Shown: positions 16,167 through 25,499 of the stretch, one piece after another
How the letters are laid out: the number at the start of each line of letters is the position of its first letter
Position numbering within the stretch: the first letter of the stretch is position 1
Assembly: GCA_027083815.1 (NCBI GenBank)
Contig: JALWMR010000225.1
Span: forward strand, 1 to 32,274
DNA from: Thiotrichaceae bacterium
GTDB lineage: Bacteria > Pseudomonadota > Gammaproteobacteria > Thiotrichales > Thiotrichaceae
Length of the DNA: 32,274 bases
Direction: 5' to 3'
The notes under the pieces: generated by a model
Databases searched by the model: none
Seen by the model: the letters and a program-made list of their open reading frames with translations, nothing else
Told to the model about the DNA's origin: nothing
Program-made: the position numbers and the translations under genes

Positions 16167-17543
16167 ATGAGCAATCAATTACACATAAATACAGAAGAGC
16201 GACTCGAACAGTTAGCCAATACGATTGAGTCAGGCTCTTTATATCAGCTACAACGCATGATTAATGCCATGCACCCTGCTGAAATTGCTCATTTACTCGA
16301 ATCATCCCCCCCCTCACGAAGACGTCTGCTCTGGGAGCTTGTTGACCCCGAAAATGAAGGTGAAGTGCTTATCGAACTGGGTGATGAAGTCCGTGCCAGC
16401 CTTGTTGATGAAATGGAGACAGGTGATGTACTCGAAGCGGTAAAAGGTCTTGATATTGATGACATGGCAGACTTTCTACAAAGCCTGCCTGACAAGCTGA
16501 CAGAAGAAACCCTGGAAGGCATGAACCGCCAACAGCGAAGGCGTGTAGAACAGGTTCTTGCCTACGACGAAGATACGGCCGCCGGCATGATGGATACCGA
16601 GGTCATTACTATCCGTACTAATGTTCCAGTGGATGTCGTTTTACGTTACCTACGTCTTCAGGACGAACTTCCTTCACATACAGACAATTTGTTTGTTATT
16701 GATAAATATGAAAAATATCTGGGTATTTTACCCATCATAAAACTTCTGACCAGCCAGCCAGATGATCGCGTTGAAGATATTATGAATACCGACCATCCCG
16801 CTATACCTGCAGATATGTCGAGCACCGAGGTAGCTAGCTTATTTGAAGATAGAAACTTGATCTCAGCTCCTGTTGTGGATAATGATGGTAAGCTCATAGG
16901 CCGGATTACTGTGGATGATGTACTGGATGTTATTCGTGATGAGTCAGAACATTCCATGATGAGTATGGCCGGCTTGAATGAAGAGGAAGACTTATTCGCT
17001 CCGGTTGGCTCCAGTGTAAAAAGGCGTGCACTCTGGCTAGGCACAAACTTATTAACTGCATTTTTGGCAGCCTGGGTAATTGATCAGTTTTCAACAACCA
17101 TTGAATCTGCTATTGCACTTGCGGTGCTCATGGGCATTGTACCAAGCATGGGTGGGATTGCTGGCAGCCAAACTCTAACTCTGGTGATTCGGGGACTAGC
17201 TCTGGGTCAAATTGGCAAAGGCAATACAACATCACTGTTATTCAAAGAGGTTATGTTAGGCTTTATCAATGGTTTGATCTGGGCTGTGGTTGTCTTCGGC
17301 ATTTCAACCATAGCGTTTCACGATACCAGCATTGGTATTGTTATAGCCCTGGCCATGTTACTCAATTTATTAATCGCGCCTTTAACTGGTGTTTTATTAC
17401 CTATTTTATTACGGAAACTTAACATTGATCCAGCGCTTGCTGGTAGCGTCATTCTGACTACCGTTACAGATATCGTTGGTTATACGGCTGTTCTAGGCTT
17501 GGCGACCCTGCTGCTACCCTATATACGTTCATTGCTTGGTTAA
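16167..17543 (+). CDS. mgtE: Magnesium transporter MgtE
   Basis: A dimeric, Mg-gated Mg2+ channel of the inner membrane. The 458 residues contain the cytosolic superhelical N domain (about 1-130, with AEIAHLLESSPPSRRRLLWELV), two CBS domains (about 135-255, including DTEVITIRTNVPVDVVLRYLR and GRITVDDVLDVIRDESEHSMM), and the membrane domain (about 285-458) with five hydrophobic segments. The pore motifs PSMGGIAGSQTLTLVIRG and TDIVGYTAVLGLATLLL are intact, including the Asp that lines the Mg site in known structures. Acidic residues in the N and CBS domains, needed for Mg sensing, are plentiful. It starts 105 bases after rapZ; no npr gene fits in that gap. Confidence 0.95.
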   Translation: MSNQLHINTEERLEQLANTIESGSLYQLQRMINAMHPAEIAHLLESSPPSRRRLLWELVDPENEGEVLIELGDEVRASLVDEMETGDVLEAVKGLDIDDMADFLQSLPDKLTEETLEGMNRQQRRRVEQVLAYDEDTAAGMMDTEVITIRTNVPVDVVLRYLRLQDELPSHTDNLFVIDKYEKYLGILPIIKLLTSQPDDRVEDIMNTDHPAIPADMSSTEVASLFEDRNLISAPVVDNDGKLIGRITVDDVLDVIRDESEHSMMSMAGLNEEEDLFAPVGSSVKRRALWLGTNLLTAFLAAWVIDQFSTTIESAIALAVLMGIVPSMGGIAGSQTLTLVIRGLALGQIGKGNTTSLLFKEVMLGFINGLIWAVVVFGISTIAFHDTSIGIVIALAMLLNLLIAPLTGVLLPILLRKLNIDPALAGSVILTTVTDIVGYTAVLGLATLLLPYIRSLLG

Positions 17544-17637
17544 ATACAGATATTGTTTAGCATTGTAAAAGTTAAACAGCTAATATTTTCGATTATATTG
17601 GCGGTTAATTCCTCTAGCACTGCTAATAATAGACTTT

Positions 17638-17711
17638 AAAAGTACACCCCCCACCTTTTTGGCTTTTATTCCCTTTTCGTTCAACCTCAGGGCTCTTTGC
17701 TGTTTCGCTCC
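17638..17711 (+). repeat. GTACACCCCCC dispersed repeat, copy 5 (divergent body)
   Basis: AAAAGTACACCCCCCACC, then TTTTTGGCTTTTATTCCC and, further on, GGCTCTTTGCTGTTTCGCTCC, which resembles the GCTCTGGCATTGTTTCGCTTC of copy 3. It lies at the convergent junction of mgtE and the large secreted protein gene. The end is uncertain. Confidence 0.75.
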
Positions 17712-17749
17712 TATAAGTTTGGTTTGTATAAACACAATTAAGAGACCTT

Positions 17750-20700
17750 TTAAAAACCCGGGTAACTGCCGTCATATAGGTCTTCTTCTCTAAATGTCAA
17801 ACTTCTTAAATCATAAACATTCTGTCCATCAATCAGTTCAACCTCTAGACTTGTAACTGAATCTTCCAAGGTGTATCCATATTCATCAAATGGCATATCA
17901 ATGGGGAACGCGGCTACAATTAAAGAGCGGACATTTTCAAACCCTCCTGCATCCATAAAACTAACATCCAGAGTGTAATTACCTGTAAAGTAACTACCAG
18001 TAACGGGGTAGTCCGGATCTATTGTTCCATCATTTCTCCTGATAAAAATAACAACCTCAACCTCTGTACTATTTCGTACACGCTGATGCCCACCACTTGG
18101 CAGAGTAACAATCTTATAAATATTACCGCTTACACGAATTGAAGCATCCATAGACTGGCAAGAGAACGATGTACTTCCATCATCATTTGTAATCGTTGAT
18201 TCAAAATAGCCTGGTAGACATGCATCTGGTTTTGCCATATCAACAGTAACAATATTACTTATATCCCAGGATTCGGCCGGATCAAAGGCATTTAAAACGG
18301 TGTAATCTTTGGTCCATTTAAAACCTCCTTCCTCAATTTGTCTGGTTGCAAGACCTATGCCTATCAAGCCTTCTTTACCAACCTCTCCTGAGTTTTCTAC
18401 CAGCCCAGTAGCCAGGGCAAATTTTCTGTGTCCATAGCTACCACTGGTATCTGCTTTATCGGCATAAATCCATGCGTAAACAGCCTTGGCAACAGATTCA
18501 TACAGGGTCGGATACTGATTGCTTGCTCCACGACCTCGATAGGCCAAGTTCTCAGCATACTGGAAGAAGTCCGCATTACCACCATTTCCAACAGTAACTC
18601 CAGCTTTCGTAGCCAGTCGCTCACCGGGATTTGACCCATCTTCATAGTGCCCGAAGACATCATTGGCAGCTAGATAGTCAGCATAATACTGAGCCGGAGA
18701 AGTAACCACCTCGGGAGAAATACCTTCAAATGGGCGGATTCCTCTGGCACAGCGCTCGCTATTAAGAAGATAAAGGGCTTTTTGCGAATCAGTATAGCCA
18801 TCCCATACCGCTTGCTCTGGTAACTTTAATTGCTTTCCAGAAACAATCGAACTATCCGTGGCCCTAGCAGTATTAAATACAGATTCAATATCTGCCGTAG
18901 TCAGTGCAACACCATCCATATTAGATGGCCATGGTAAGTCATCGACACTTCCAGATATGAATGAATCCGCAAAGTTTGCCTCAGTCTGTTCGGTTGCTGG
19001 GCAAGTGTAAGCAGCTGCAACTGGTGCTTCTATAATCTGCACTTCACGGGTAACTTGCGTCGCAGCATTTCCAGAGGAATCATTAACATCATAAGTTATA
19101 ACAAACGTAGTCCCAACGTCAGCACTGGTATCTACTGTATCACCACCAATAACCACATCTCGCGATGAAATACGATCAACATTATCCTGAACAGTAACAC
19201 CCGGATCAACAAACTCACTGCCCTGTACAACCGTCATGGGAGAATCGCCAAGCAAGGTGATGACGGGAGCCGTAATATCTCTGACAACAACCGTTAAGGT
19301 AGCAGTGACAAGCCGTTCAAATTCATCAGTAAATGTGTATTCAAGTGCGTATTCACCGGGTGTTGTCAGATCAACACTCGCCTGGTTAGTAAATGTTGGC
19401 GTACCATCAACCGGATTATTATCAGCGTCAACTACCGATGCATTAAATGCAAGTTCTTCATAGAAGAACGTTCCAGGATCAACATCCTCATCAACATAAT
19501 AGGGGTTGGTTGCAAACACAATACGATATGGAGCTGGCAAAGCCACATTAACATCGACTGTATCAGTTGACGTTTTACCTTGGTTATCCCTAACCTTCAG
19601 GGTCAGGGTATGCGTACCAACTGAGTCAGGTGTATAAGAATAGCTAATACCTGTCGCAAGCAGTGCGCCATCAGCATCAAGCCACTGATACTCTACAATA
19701 TTACCATCCGGGTCATTTGAGGCGGAGCCATCCAGAGTAACAGTTTCACCCAATACGATATCTTTGTCAGCCCCGGCATTTGCAACAGGTGCGACATTTT
19801 GCTGAGGCGTTACTATCACATCTAAACGATCATCAACAAGACCATTACCGAACTGGTTGGTATATTGAATATCAATAAAGGCATTGCCAACCACATTGGG
19901 GTCAAAAGACTCTTCGCTAACTTCAAAATAACCTGAAAAGTCATACTGGTAGGCAGCATCATTATGCACATTGCCTGCATAGTCATAAACCACAATATTA
20001 GCTTTTAACCAATTATAAAAGTCCTGTCTATTAGCGTATGTGCCGGCTTCAATGGTCAATGGATTTCCAAAGGGAAAGGTCATCTGGGCTGGTTCGGTAA
20101 GTGCTGGTAGTATGGTGATTTTGACATCATCAATAGCTGTTGCGCCATCATTGTCCGTAACCGTCAGGCTCAGAATAACATCACCTAGATAATTGCTTGT
20201 ATCAAAATCAAATGATGCAGTGGTTGCATATTCATAATTATAGTTTGCACTTGTCCAGCGATAACTGGCTATAGTGCCGTCTGTGTCTGTACCCGTTCCT
20301 GTTAAGGTAACAATATCCCCCCTGCGAACGGTAATGTCCTCACCTGCATTGGCAGTTGGTGGTACATTTTCAATGCTTGACAGGAGCTGAATATCATCAA
20401 CTCGACCGCTACCACGAATTAAAAAGGCTTGCACGGCTAATACCGTATTATCAGGTTCAAACTCTTTTAGATCAGCTTCAAGGTCACGGGTGTATGTATG
20501 CCACAGCCCATCTTTTGAATTCACACCAAGACCATGATGGATATAGCGGCCCGACGCACCGCGAATACCCCTATCTGTATCACTGGCGGTATAATAGAGA
20601 TAACGTGGGCCAGTTGTCGTCGTTACACGAACAAACACGGTATAGGCTTCACTGTATTTCATACTCCAGCGAATATTCTTGTTTTGAGTATCATTCCAGG

Positions 20701-22483
20701 CACCTGAGTAATTTTCCCAATTACCTAAAATATAGCCATTTCGACTTGCATCCCCTTGAAGCTGAATAACCCTGCTTTCCCTGTCTGCATCAACCACATT
20801 GCTGATAGTGGCACCAGCGGGAGTTTTATCATAGACACGCCAGCCCAATGTATTGCCATCTTCAGCATCCTCATAAAGCATACTGCCATCTGCGGACAGC
20901 ACACGTACGGTACGTGAAACATTTGCAGAATTACCCATCTGGTCGATTGCTGTATAACTTATTACATAAAACCCCGATTTTGAGGTATCGACACTTCCTT
21001 CTATAGAAACGGTCACAGGACCATCAACATAATCAACCGCGTTAGCGCCTGCATCAACATAATTATCACCCACGGAAAGATCTATTTGAGACTCTCCATT
21101 CAGCGTTAATACTGGAGCCGTTGTATCAGGAATGGTTAATCCACTGAGTAACTCAATATCGTCAACACGCCCACTGCCTCGAATCAGGAATGCCTGAACT
21201 GCCAACAAATCATTCCCAGGCTCAAAATTCTTTAAATCAGCTTGAAGGTCACGCGTAAAAGTCCGCCATGTTCCATCTCGCGCATCACTGCCAAGACCAT
21301 AGTGGATATAAGTCCCATTGCTATGTAAACCTTTATCCGTATCGCTGGCAGTATAATAAATATAACGAGGCCCATTGGTAGTCGTAACACGAATATACAC
21401 CGTAAATGCTTCGCTGTATTTCATGCTCCAACGGATTTGATTATTTTGGCTGTCATTCCAGGCACCCGAGCGGTTTTCCCAATTACCCAAAATATAGCCA
21501 TTGCGGGTTGAGTCGCCTTGAAGCTCTATGACTTTACTGCTTTTTTCAGCATCGTCCACATTACTAATTGTGGCCCCGGCGGGAGTTTTATCATAGACAC
21601 GCCAGCCTAATGTATTTCCATCTTCGGCATCTTCATAAAGCATACTACCGTCTGCTGAGAGCACCCGGACGGTTCTGCTTGTGCTTGATGAGTTGCCGGC
21701 CTGGTCAGTCGCTGTATAGGTTAGAACATAAAAACCCGATTTTGAGGTATCGACACTTCCTTCTACAGAAACGGTTACAGGTCCATCAACATAATCAACC
21801 GCGTTAGCGCCCGCATCAATATAATTATCGCCTACAGAAACATCAAGTTGTGCGTCACCATTTAGGGTCAATAGCGGTGCTGTTGTGTCTGGTATCTCAA
21901 GACCATTTAGCAGCTCGATATCATCAACGCGCCCACTGCCGCGAATAAGAAAGGCCTGAACGGCTAATAACTCATTAGCAGGTTCAAAGTTCTTTAAATC
22001 AGCCTGTAAATCACGGGTAAACGTTTGCCATGCTCCGTTTCTTGCTCCTGCGCCAAGGCCATAGTGAATATAAGTCCCATTACTATTCAAGCCTCTATTA
22101 GTATCGCTAGCGGTATAATAAATATACCGAGGACCATTATTTGTAGTAACACGAATAAATACGGTGAACGCTTCAGTATATTTCATGCTCCAGCGAATTT
22201 GATTATTCTGGCTATCATTCCAGGCACCTGGTCGGTTTTCCCAACTCCCCAAAATATAACCATTATTTGTGCCGCTGCCTTGTAGCTCAATGACCTTGCT
22301 TCCCCTGTCAGCATCATCAACATTGTTGATATTAGCTCCAGCGGGGGATTTGTCATAAACACTCCAACCTGATACGGTGCCATCTTCAGCATCTTCATAG
22401 GTTTGCGCAAAACCGGTTGTCGTTGTGATAAGCAGAATAAAAAGGGATAGTAAAGTTGCTAACAAGCTTTTATTCACGGGCAT
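17750..22483 (-). CDS. Large secreted multidomain protein: three beta-sandwich-like modules, PKD/Ig-like domains and a CAP domain
   Basis: 1577 residues with a signal peptide (cleavage near GFA, residue 26), so exported. Order seen: module 1 (about 29-200) and Ig-like DUF5011 domain (about 200-280); module 2 and DUF5011 (283-538); module 3 (539-705); PKD (about 708-790); an unassigned domain (about 795-890); PKD (893-975); Ig-like (978-1065); DUF5011 (1066-1145); CAP/SCP-PR1 domain (about 1215-1395) with LLNSERCARG, FGHYEDGSN, AENLAY and GHRKFAL; and an unassigned C-terminus. Each module starts YEDAEDG, contains WNDxQNxxIRWSMKY and ends GSGRVDDIELL, a carbohydrate-binding-like beta-sandwich pattern without a family I can name. 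The ribosome-binding site AAGGA precedes the ATG. Likely an extracellular adhesion or matrix protein; role unknown. No cell-wall anchor or secretion tag is evident. Confidence 0.85.
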   Translation of the reverse strand: MPVNKSLLATLLSLFILLITTTTGFAQTYEDAEDGTVSGWSVYDKSPAGANINNVDDADRGSKVIELQGSGTNNGYILGSWENRPGAWNDSQNNQIRWSMKYTEAFTVFIRVTTNNGPRYIYYTASDTNRGLNSNGTYIHYGLGAGARNGAWQTFTRDLQADLKNFEPANELLAVQAFLIRGSGRVDDIELLNGLEIPDTTAPLLTLNGDAQLDVSVGDNYIDAGANAVDYVDGPVTVSVEGSVDTSKSGFYVLTYTATDQAGNSSSTSRTVRVLSADGSMLYEDAEDGNTLGWRVYDKTPAGATISNVDDAEKSSKVIELQGDSTRNGYILGNWENRSGAWNDSQNNQIRWSMKYSEAFTVYIRVTTTNGPRYIYYTASDTDKGLHSNGTYIHYGLGSDARDGTWRTFTRDLQADLKNFEPGNDLLAVQAFLIRGSGRVDDIELLSGLTIPDTTAPVLTLNGESQIDLSVGDNYVDAGANAVDYVDGPVTVSIEGSVDTSKSGFYVISYTAIDQMGNSANVSRTVRVLSADGSMLYEDAEDGNTLGWRVYDKTPAGATISNVVDADRESRVIQLQGDASRNGYILGNWENYSGAWNDTQNKNIRWSMKYSEAYTVFVRVTTTTGPRYLYYTASDTDRGIRGASGRYIHHGLGVNSKDGLWHTYTRDLEADLKEFEPDNTVLAVQAFLIRGSGRVDDIQLLSSIENVPPTANAGEDITVRRGDIVTLTGTGTDTDGTIASYRWTSANYNYEYATTASFDFDTSNYLGDVILSLTVTDNDGATAIDDVKITILPALTEPAQMTFPFGNPLTIEAGTYANRQDFYNWLKANIVVYDYAGNVHNDAAYQYDFSGYFEVSEESFDPNVVGNAFIDIQYTNQFGNGLVDDRLDVIVTPQQNVAPVANAGADKDIVLGETVTLDGSASNDPDGNIVEYQWLDADGALLATGISYSYTPDSVGTHTLTLKVRDNQGKTSTDTVDVNVALPAPYRIVFATNPYYVDEDVDPGTFFYEELAFNASVVDADNNPVDGTPTFTNQASVDLTTPGEYALEYTFTDEFERLVTATLTVVVRDITAPVITLLGDSPMTVVQGSEFVDPGVTVQDNVDRISSRDVVIGGDTVDTSADVGTTFVITYDVNDSSGNAATQVTREVQIIEAPVAAAYTCPATEQTEANFADSFISGSVDDLPWPSNMDGVALTTADIESVFNTARATDSSIVSGKQLKLPEQAVWDGYTDSQKALYLLNSERCARGIRPFEGISPEVVTSPAQYYADYLAANDVFGHYEDGSNPGERLATKAGVTVGNGGNADFFQYAENLAYRGRGASNQYPTLYESVAKAVYAWIYADKADTSGSYGHRKFALATGLVENSGEVGKEGLIGIGLATRQIEEGGFKWTKDYTVLNAFDPAESWDISNIVTVDMAKPDACLPGYFESTITNDDGSTSFSCQSMDASIRVSGNIYKIVTLPSGGHQRVRNSTEVEVVIFIRRNDGTIDPDYPVTGSYFTGNYTLDVSFMDAGGFENVRSLIVAAFPIDMPFDEYGYTLEDSVTSLEVELIDGQNVYDLRSLTFREEDLYDGSYPGF
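20370..22400 (-). repeat. Three near-identical coding modules within the large secreted protein gene
   Basis: Units begin near 22400, 21640 and 20872 (minus strand), spaced about 760-770 bases. DNA identity is high by eye even at silent positions, for example the shared block CATCAACATAATCAACCGCG. The third unit lacks the trailing DUF5011 part and runs into a PKD domain. This points to recent internal duplication or ongoing gene conversion. Confidence 0.85.
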
Positions 22484-22633
22484 TTGTTGTCCTTGATCAG
22501 AGAAAATCCATAGGGTTTGACGTTGTTATTCAATATTAGATAAATAAGCGTTCTAATAAGGGATATTGATTTAACCTATATGAAATAGGTTTGTTTTTCA
22601 AGGATAATATTTGAGCAAAGAAAGATTATGATC

Positions 22634-23050
22634 TTATATTTTTTTACAAATAGGCGAATCATCCGGGTTTTCAACACTGCTTACAATCGTCTCAACAAAC
22701 TGATTAAATTCATCCATACTGATAACTTCAAGCATACGATTCATTACGTCGGGGTCAATTTGAGCGACTGTTTGATCACCGCCTGATAATTGAATATAGA
22801 TACCTGCCGCATTCGTTTCTGTTTCTGTATCCGCCAAACCTTCTTCAAGCAGCTTTTGATCCTCCAGGCCCAGTTCTTCATGATAATCATCCAGTTCATC
22901 CCAAAGATCATCAGCGATATCTTCAGATGTTTTTATCACAATAGAACCCAGCATTGGATCGTCATGCTGGCTCCATTGCAGTTCTTTTGATTTGAGAAAA
23001 GCAATAAACTTGTCAGCAATCGCCTGATTAAAAAAAAGATATTCAAGCAT
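22634..23050 (-). CDS. Small acidic conserved-type protein of unknown function
   Basis: I do not recognise this 138-residue protein. It starts [19 protein letters not shown], has a strongly acidic middle (SEDIADDLWDELDDYHEELGLEDQ), a short strand-like region (AGIYIQLSGG), and ends in a Cys/Lys-containing tail (SPICKKI). There is no signal peptide or membrane segment, so it is probably cytoplasmic. Its ATG shares one base with the stop codon of the upstream dehydrogenase gene (TAATG), so the two are translationally coupled and probably act in one process. The N-terminal half looks like a compact alpha/beta domain. The gene is followed by 150 bases before the large secreted protein gene. Confidence 0.75.
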   Translation of the reverse strand: MLEYLFFNQAIADKFIAFLKSKELQWSQHDDPMLGSIVIKTSEDIADDLWDELDDYHEELGLEDQKLLEEGLADTETETNAAGIYIQLSGGDQTVAQIDPDVMNRMLEVISMDEFNQFVETIVSSVENPDDSPICKKI

Positions 23051-23889
23051 TATTTCATTTCTCCACCGGCAACTTTCATAATGAATTTATCCATCCATTT
23101 TGCTGGCAACAAGCGTTTTAGAGTGCCCATGATATAGGTAGGTTTAGTGACGTAATAATGGGCTTTTGGTGCATCGCTTTCTAGCGCATGGATAACTTTT
23201 TCGAAGACGGCTTCCGGTGAAAGGGTATAGGGGTCAACATTGCCCTCTTTTGCCAAACGGGAAAGGGTTCGCTTGTAACGATCCCGATGCACACTATCTT
23301 CCATATTAACATTATCTTTAAGAGCTTGAAGCGCATTGGGCCGGAAGCGACTTTCTATGGGGCCAGGCTCTATTAACGACACCTTTATATTGCTATCCGA
23401 AAGCTCCAGACGCAGTGTATCGGCAAAACCTTCTATGGCATATTTACTGGCATTATAGGCGCCGCGAAAAGGCAATGAAATTAAACCAAGTACTGAGCTA
23501 TTAAAGATAATACGACCGCGATTATTATGCCGCATTAGCACAATCAGGCGATTGTTTAACTCCATCCAGCCAAACACATTGGTAGCAAATTGCTTCTCAA
23601 TCGTTTCGCGGCTTAAATCCTCAACCGCGCCGGGCTGACCATAGGCACCATTATGAAACACAGCATATAAATTGGTACCCACCAATAACATCAGTTCATT
23701 GGCTAAATCCTGAACACTTTCCGAGTCAGAATAGTCCATTTTAAGGCATTTAAAGCCCTCTTCAATAAGACGCTGCACATCCTCATCTTTACGCGCAGTC
23801 GTATAGACATTATAACCTCTTTCTTTAAGCCTTTTGGCGACATGATAGCCAATTCCACTCGAACAACCTGTTACTAATACTGTTTCCAT
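23050..23889 (-). CDS. Short-chain dehydrogenase/reductase (classical SDR)
   Basis: A 279-residue NAD(P)-dependent oxidoreductase with a Rossmann fold. The cofactor motif TGCSSGIG is at residues 7-14. The catalytic Ser lies in [12 protein letters not shown] and the catalytic Tyr/Lys pair in [11 protein letters not shown], all intact. ARKDEDV after the second strand (Arg following the Thr-Ala) suggests NADP preference. The C-terminus ([15 protein letters not shown]) is amphipathic, as in SDRs of the retinol dehydrogenase-like group. The substrate is unknown. An AGGA ribosome-binding site precedes the ATG. Its stop overlaps the start of the acidic unknown gene. Divergently, gltX starts about 130 bases away, with repeat copy 6 in between. 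Confidence 0.9.
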   Translation of the reverse strand: METVLVTGCSSGIGYHVAKRLKERGYNVYTTARKDEDVQRLIEEGFKCLKMDYSDSESVQDLANELMLLVGTNLYAVFHNGAYGQPGAVEDLSRETIEKQFATNVFGWMELNNRLIVLMRHNNRGRIIFNSSVLGLISLPFRGAYNASKYAIEGFADTLRLELSDSNIKVSLIEPGPIESRFRPNALQALKDNVNMEDSVHRDRYKRTLSRLAKEGNVDPYTLSPEAVFEKVIHALESDAPKAHYYVTKPTYIMGTLKRLLPAKWMDKFIMKVAGGEMK

Positions 23890-23915
23890 GCGCCATATCC
23901 TAACAACAATTATTT

Positions 23916-23950
23916 AAAAGTACACCCCCCACCTTTTTTGCCCTTTTCTC
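23916..23950 (+). repeat. GTACACCCCCC dispersed repeat, copy 6 (short form)
   Basis: AAAAGTACACCCCCCACC followed by TTTTTTGCCCTTTTCTC: the head and tail are joined directly, with no body. It is located in the divergent gap between the SDR gene and gltX. Confidence 0.9.
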
Positions 23951-24018
23951 ATAGACTCATCTCGCACAATCAAGGCCATGATGATACCCTTCACCTTTTG
24001 AATCAATTGATGTTTGCC

Positions 24019-25425
24019 ATGACTGTTAGAACACGTTTTGCCCCCAGCCCCACCGGTTATCTTCATATTGGTGGGGTACGCACTGCACTTTATTCCTGGT
24101 TGCATGCTCGCCAGAATGACGGCAAGTTTATTCTGCGTATCGAAGATACCGACCGCGAGCGATCCACCCAGGAATCAGTTGATGCCATTATAGAAGGTAT
24201 GGACTGGATCGGGCTGGACTATGATGAAGGCCCAATTTTTCAAACAGAGCGTTTTGATCGTTATGCCGAGGTGATACAGCAGCTTCTCGATCAAGGTGAT
24301 GCTTATCATTGCTATTGCACCAAAGAAGAGCTTGTTGAGGTTCGTGAACAACAACGCGCCAACAAAGAAAAGCCTCGTTACAATGGTAAATGTCGCGATC
24401 TTGATGAAGAACCTGATGGCAGGGAATCTGTGATTCGTTTTAAAAATCCACTCGAAGGTGATGTGGTAATTGATGACCTGATTAAAGGTAAGATAGTCAT
24501 TAATAATCGTGAGCTGGATGACCTGATTATTGCTCGTTCAGATGGTACGCCCACTTACAATTTTACCGTGGTTGTCGATGACATTGATATGGGAATAACC
24601 CATGTGATACGTGGTGACGACCATATCAATAACACACCCCGCCAGATTAATATGATGAAGGCGCTGGGCTATCAAATCCCAAAGTTTGCTCATGCCCCGA
24701 TGATTCTTGGTGATGATGGCAAGCGACTTTCCAAACGCCATGGTGCGGTTGGTGTTATGCAATATCGCGATGATGGTTTTATTCCTCAGGCTGTTTTAAA
24801 TTACCTGCTACGCCTGGGCTGGTCACATGAGGATCAGGAAATCTTTAGCCGTGAAGAAATGATAAAGCTTTTTAAGCTTGAAGAAGTCAATGGCGCACCT
24901 TCAACCTTTAATACCCAAAAGCTGATTTGGGTTAATGAGCAATATATTAAAACCCTGCCTGCCGATGAAATACTTCAACACTTACAATGGCATCTGGATC
25001 AACAAAAACTGGATACCAGTAACGGCCCGGCCATCAGGGATGTTATTGAAGCACACCGTGATCGCGCTAAAACTTTAAAAGAACTGGCTGCCAGCATTCG
25101 TTATTATTATGAAGATTTTAAAGAGTATGATGAGAAAGCAGCAAAAAAACACTTTAAAACAGCTACCCCCGGTATCTTACAAAAACTACTGGACAACTTG
25201 AGTGCCCTCCCCGAGTGGACCGCTGAAGCCATTGAGGCCAGCATAAAGAAAACCTGTGACGAACTGGAACTTGGCATGGGAAAGGTCGGCCCAGCCTTGC
25301 GTGTCGCTGTAACAGGTGCGGCAGTATCACCATCACTGGATACGACACTTGCCCTGATAGGTCGTGATAAAAGCCTCGAACGCTTGCAAAAAGCGATTCA
25401 CTTTGCAACAGAAAAATACGCATAG
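24019..25425 (+). CDS. gltX: Glutamyl-tRNA synthetase
   Basis: Charges tRNA-Glu with glutamate in the cytoplasm. The class I signature is present: [13 protein letters not shown] (HIGH-type motif at residues 16-19) and KRLSKRHGA (KMSKS-type, about residues 235-243). The 468-residue length from the ATG at 24019 is normal. The ORF track begins at a TTG inside dispersed repeat copy 6; the extra 27 residues have no family support. Met at 24010 is a second possible start. The anticodon-binding domain (about 330-468) is complete, ending with [13 protein letters not shown]. Zinc-ligand Cys residues (CYC, and C in GKCRD) are present. The gene stands alone, with an mlaA-mpl-ubiX group following. Confidence 0.96.
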   Translation: MTVRTRFAPSPTGYLHIGGVRTALYSWLHARQNDGKFILRIEDTDRERSTQESVDAIIEGMDWIGLDYDEGPIFQTERFDRYAEVIQQLLDQGDAYHCYCTKEELVEVREQQRANKEKPRYNGKCRDLDEEPDGRESVIRFKNPLEGDVVIDDLIKGKIVINNRELDDLIIARSDGTPTYNFTVVVDDIDMGITHVIRGDDHINNTPRQINMMKALGYQIPKFAHAPMILGDDGKRLSKRHGAVGVMQYRDDGFIPQAVLNYLLRLGWSHEDQEIFSREEMIKLFKLEEVNGAPSTFNTQKLIWVNEQYIKTLPADEILQHLQWHLDQQKLDTSNGPAIRDVIEAHRDRAKTLKELAASIRYYYEDFKEYDEKAAKKHFKTATPGILQKLLDNLSALPEWTAEAIEASIKKTCDELELGMGKVGPALRVAVTGAAVSPSLDTTLALIGRDKSLERLQKAIHFATEKYA

Positions 25426-25439
25426 TACTTATACATCCA

Positions 25440-25468
25440 TTAGTACATCAATTAGAATGCGGTATAAT
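25440..25468 (+). promoter_or_regulatory. Candidate sigma-70 promoter for mlaA-mpl-ubiX
   Basis: TTAGTA, a 17-base gap and a consensus TATAAT, about 30 bases before the mlaA ATG. The -35 match is weak. Confidence 0.5.
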
Positions 25469-25499
25469 TTTGATTAACACTCATTGAAGGTTATGGAAC

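Noticed and set aside
20356-20769. 137-codon + strand ORF inside the large secreted protein gene
   Set aside because: It is antisense to the third module, with His/Tyr-rich nonsense composition; the same frame is partly open in the other modules because of the repeats.
20370-22400. Non-coding tandem repeat or CRISPR in the 20-22 kb region
   Set aside because: The repeats are in-frame coding modules of about 256 codons within one intact ORF.
23938-24018. 27-codon N-terminal extension of gltX in the ORF track
   Set aside because: It starts at a TTG inside dispersed repeat copy 6, and the extra residues have no place in the glutamyl-tRNA synthetase family; the HIGH motif has its normal distance from the ATG at 24019.
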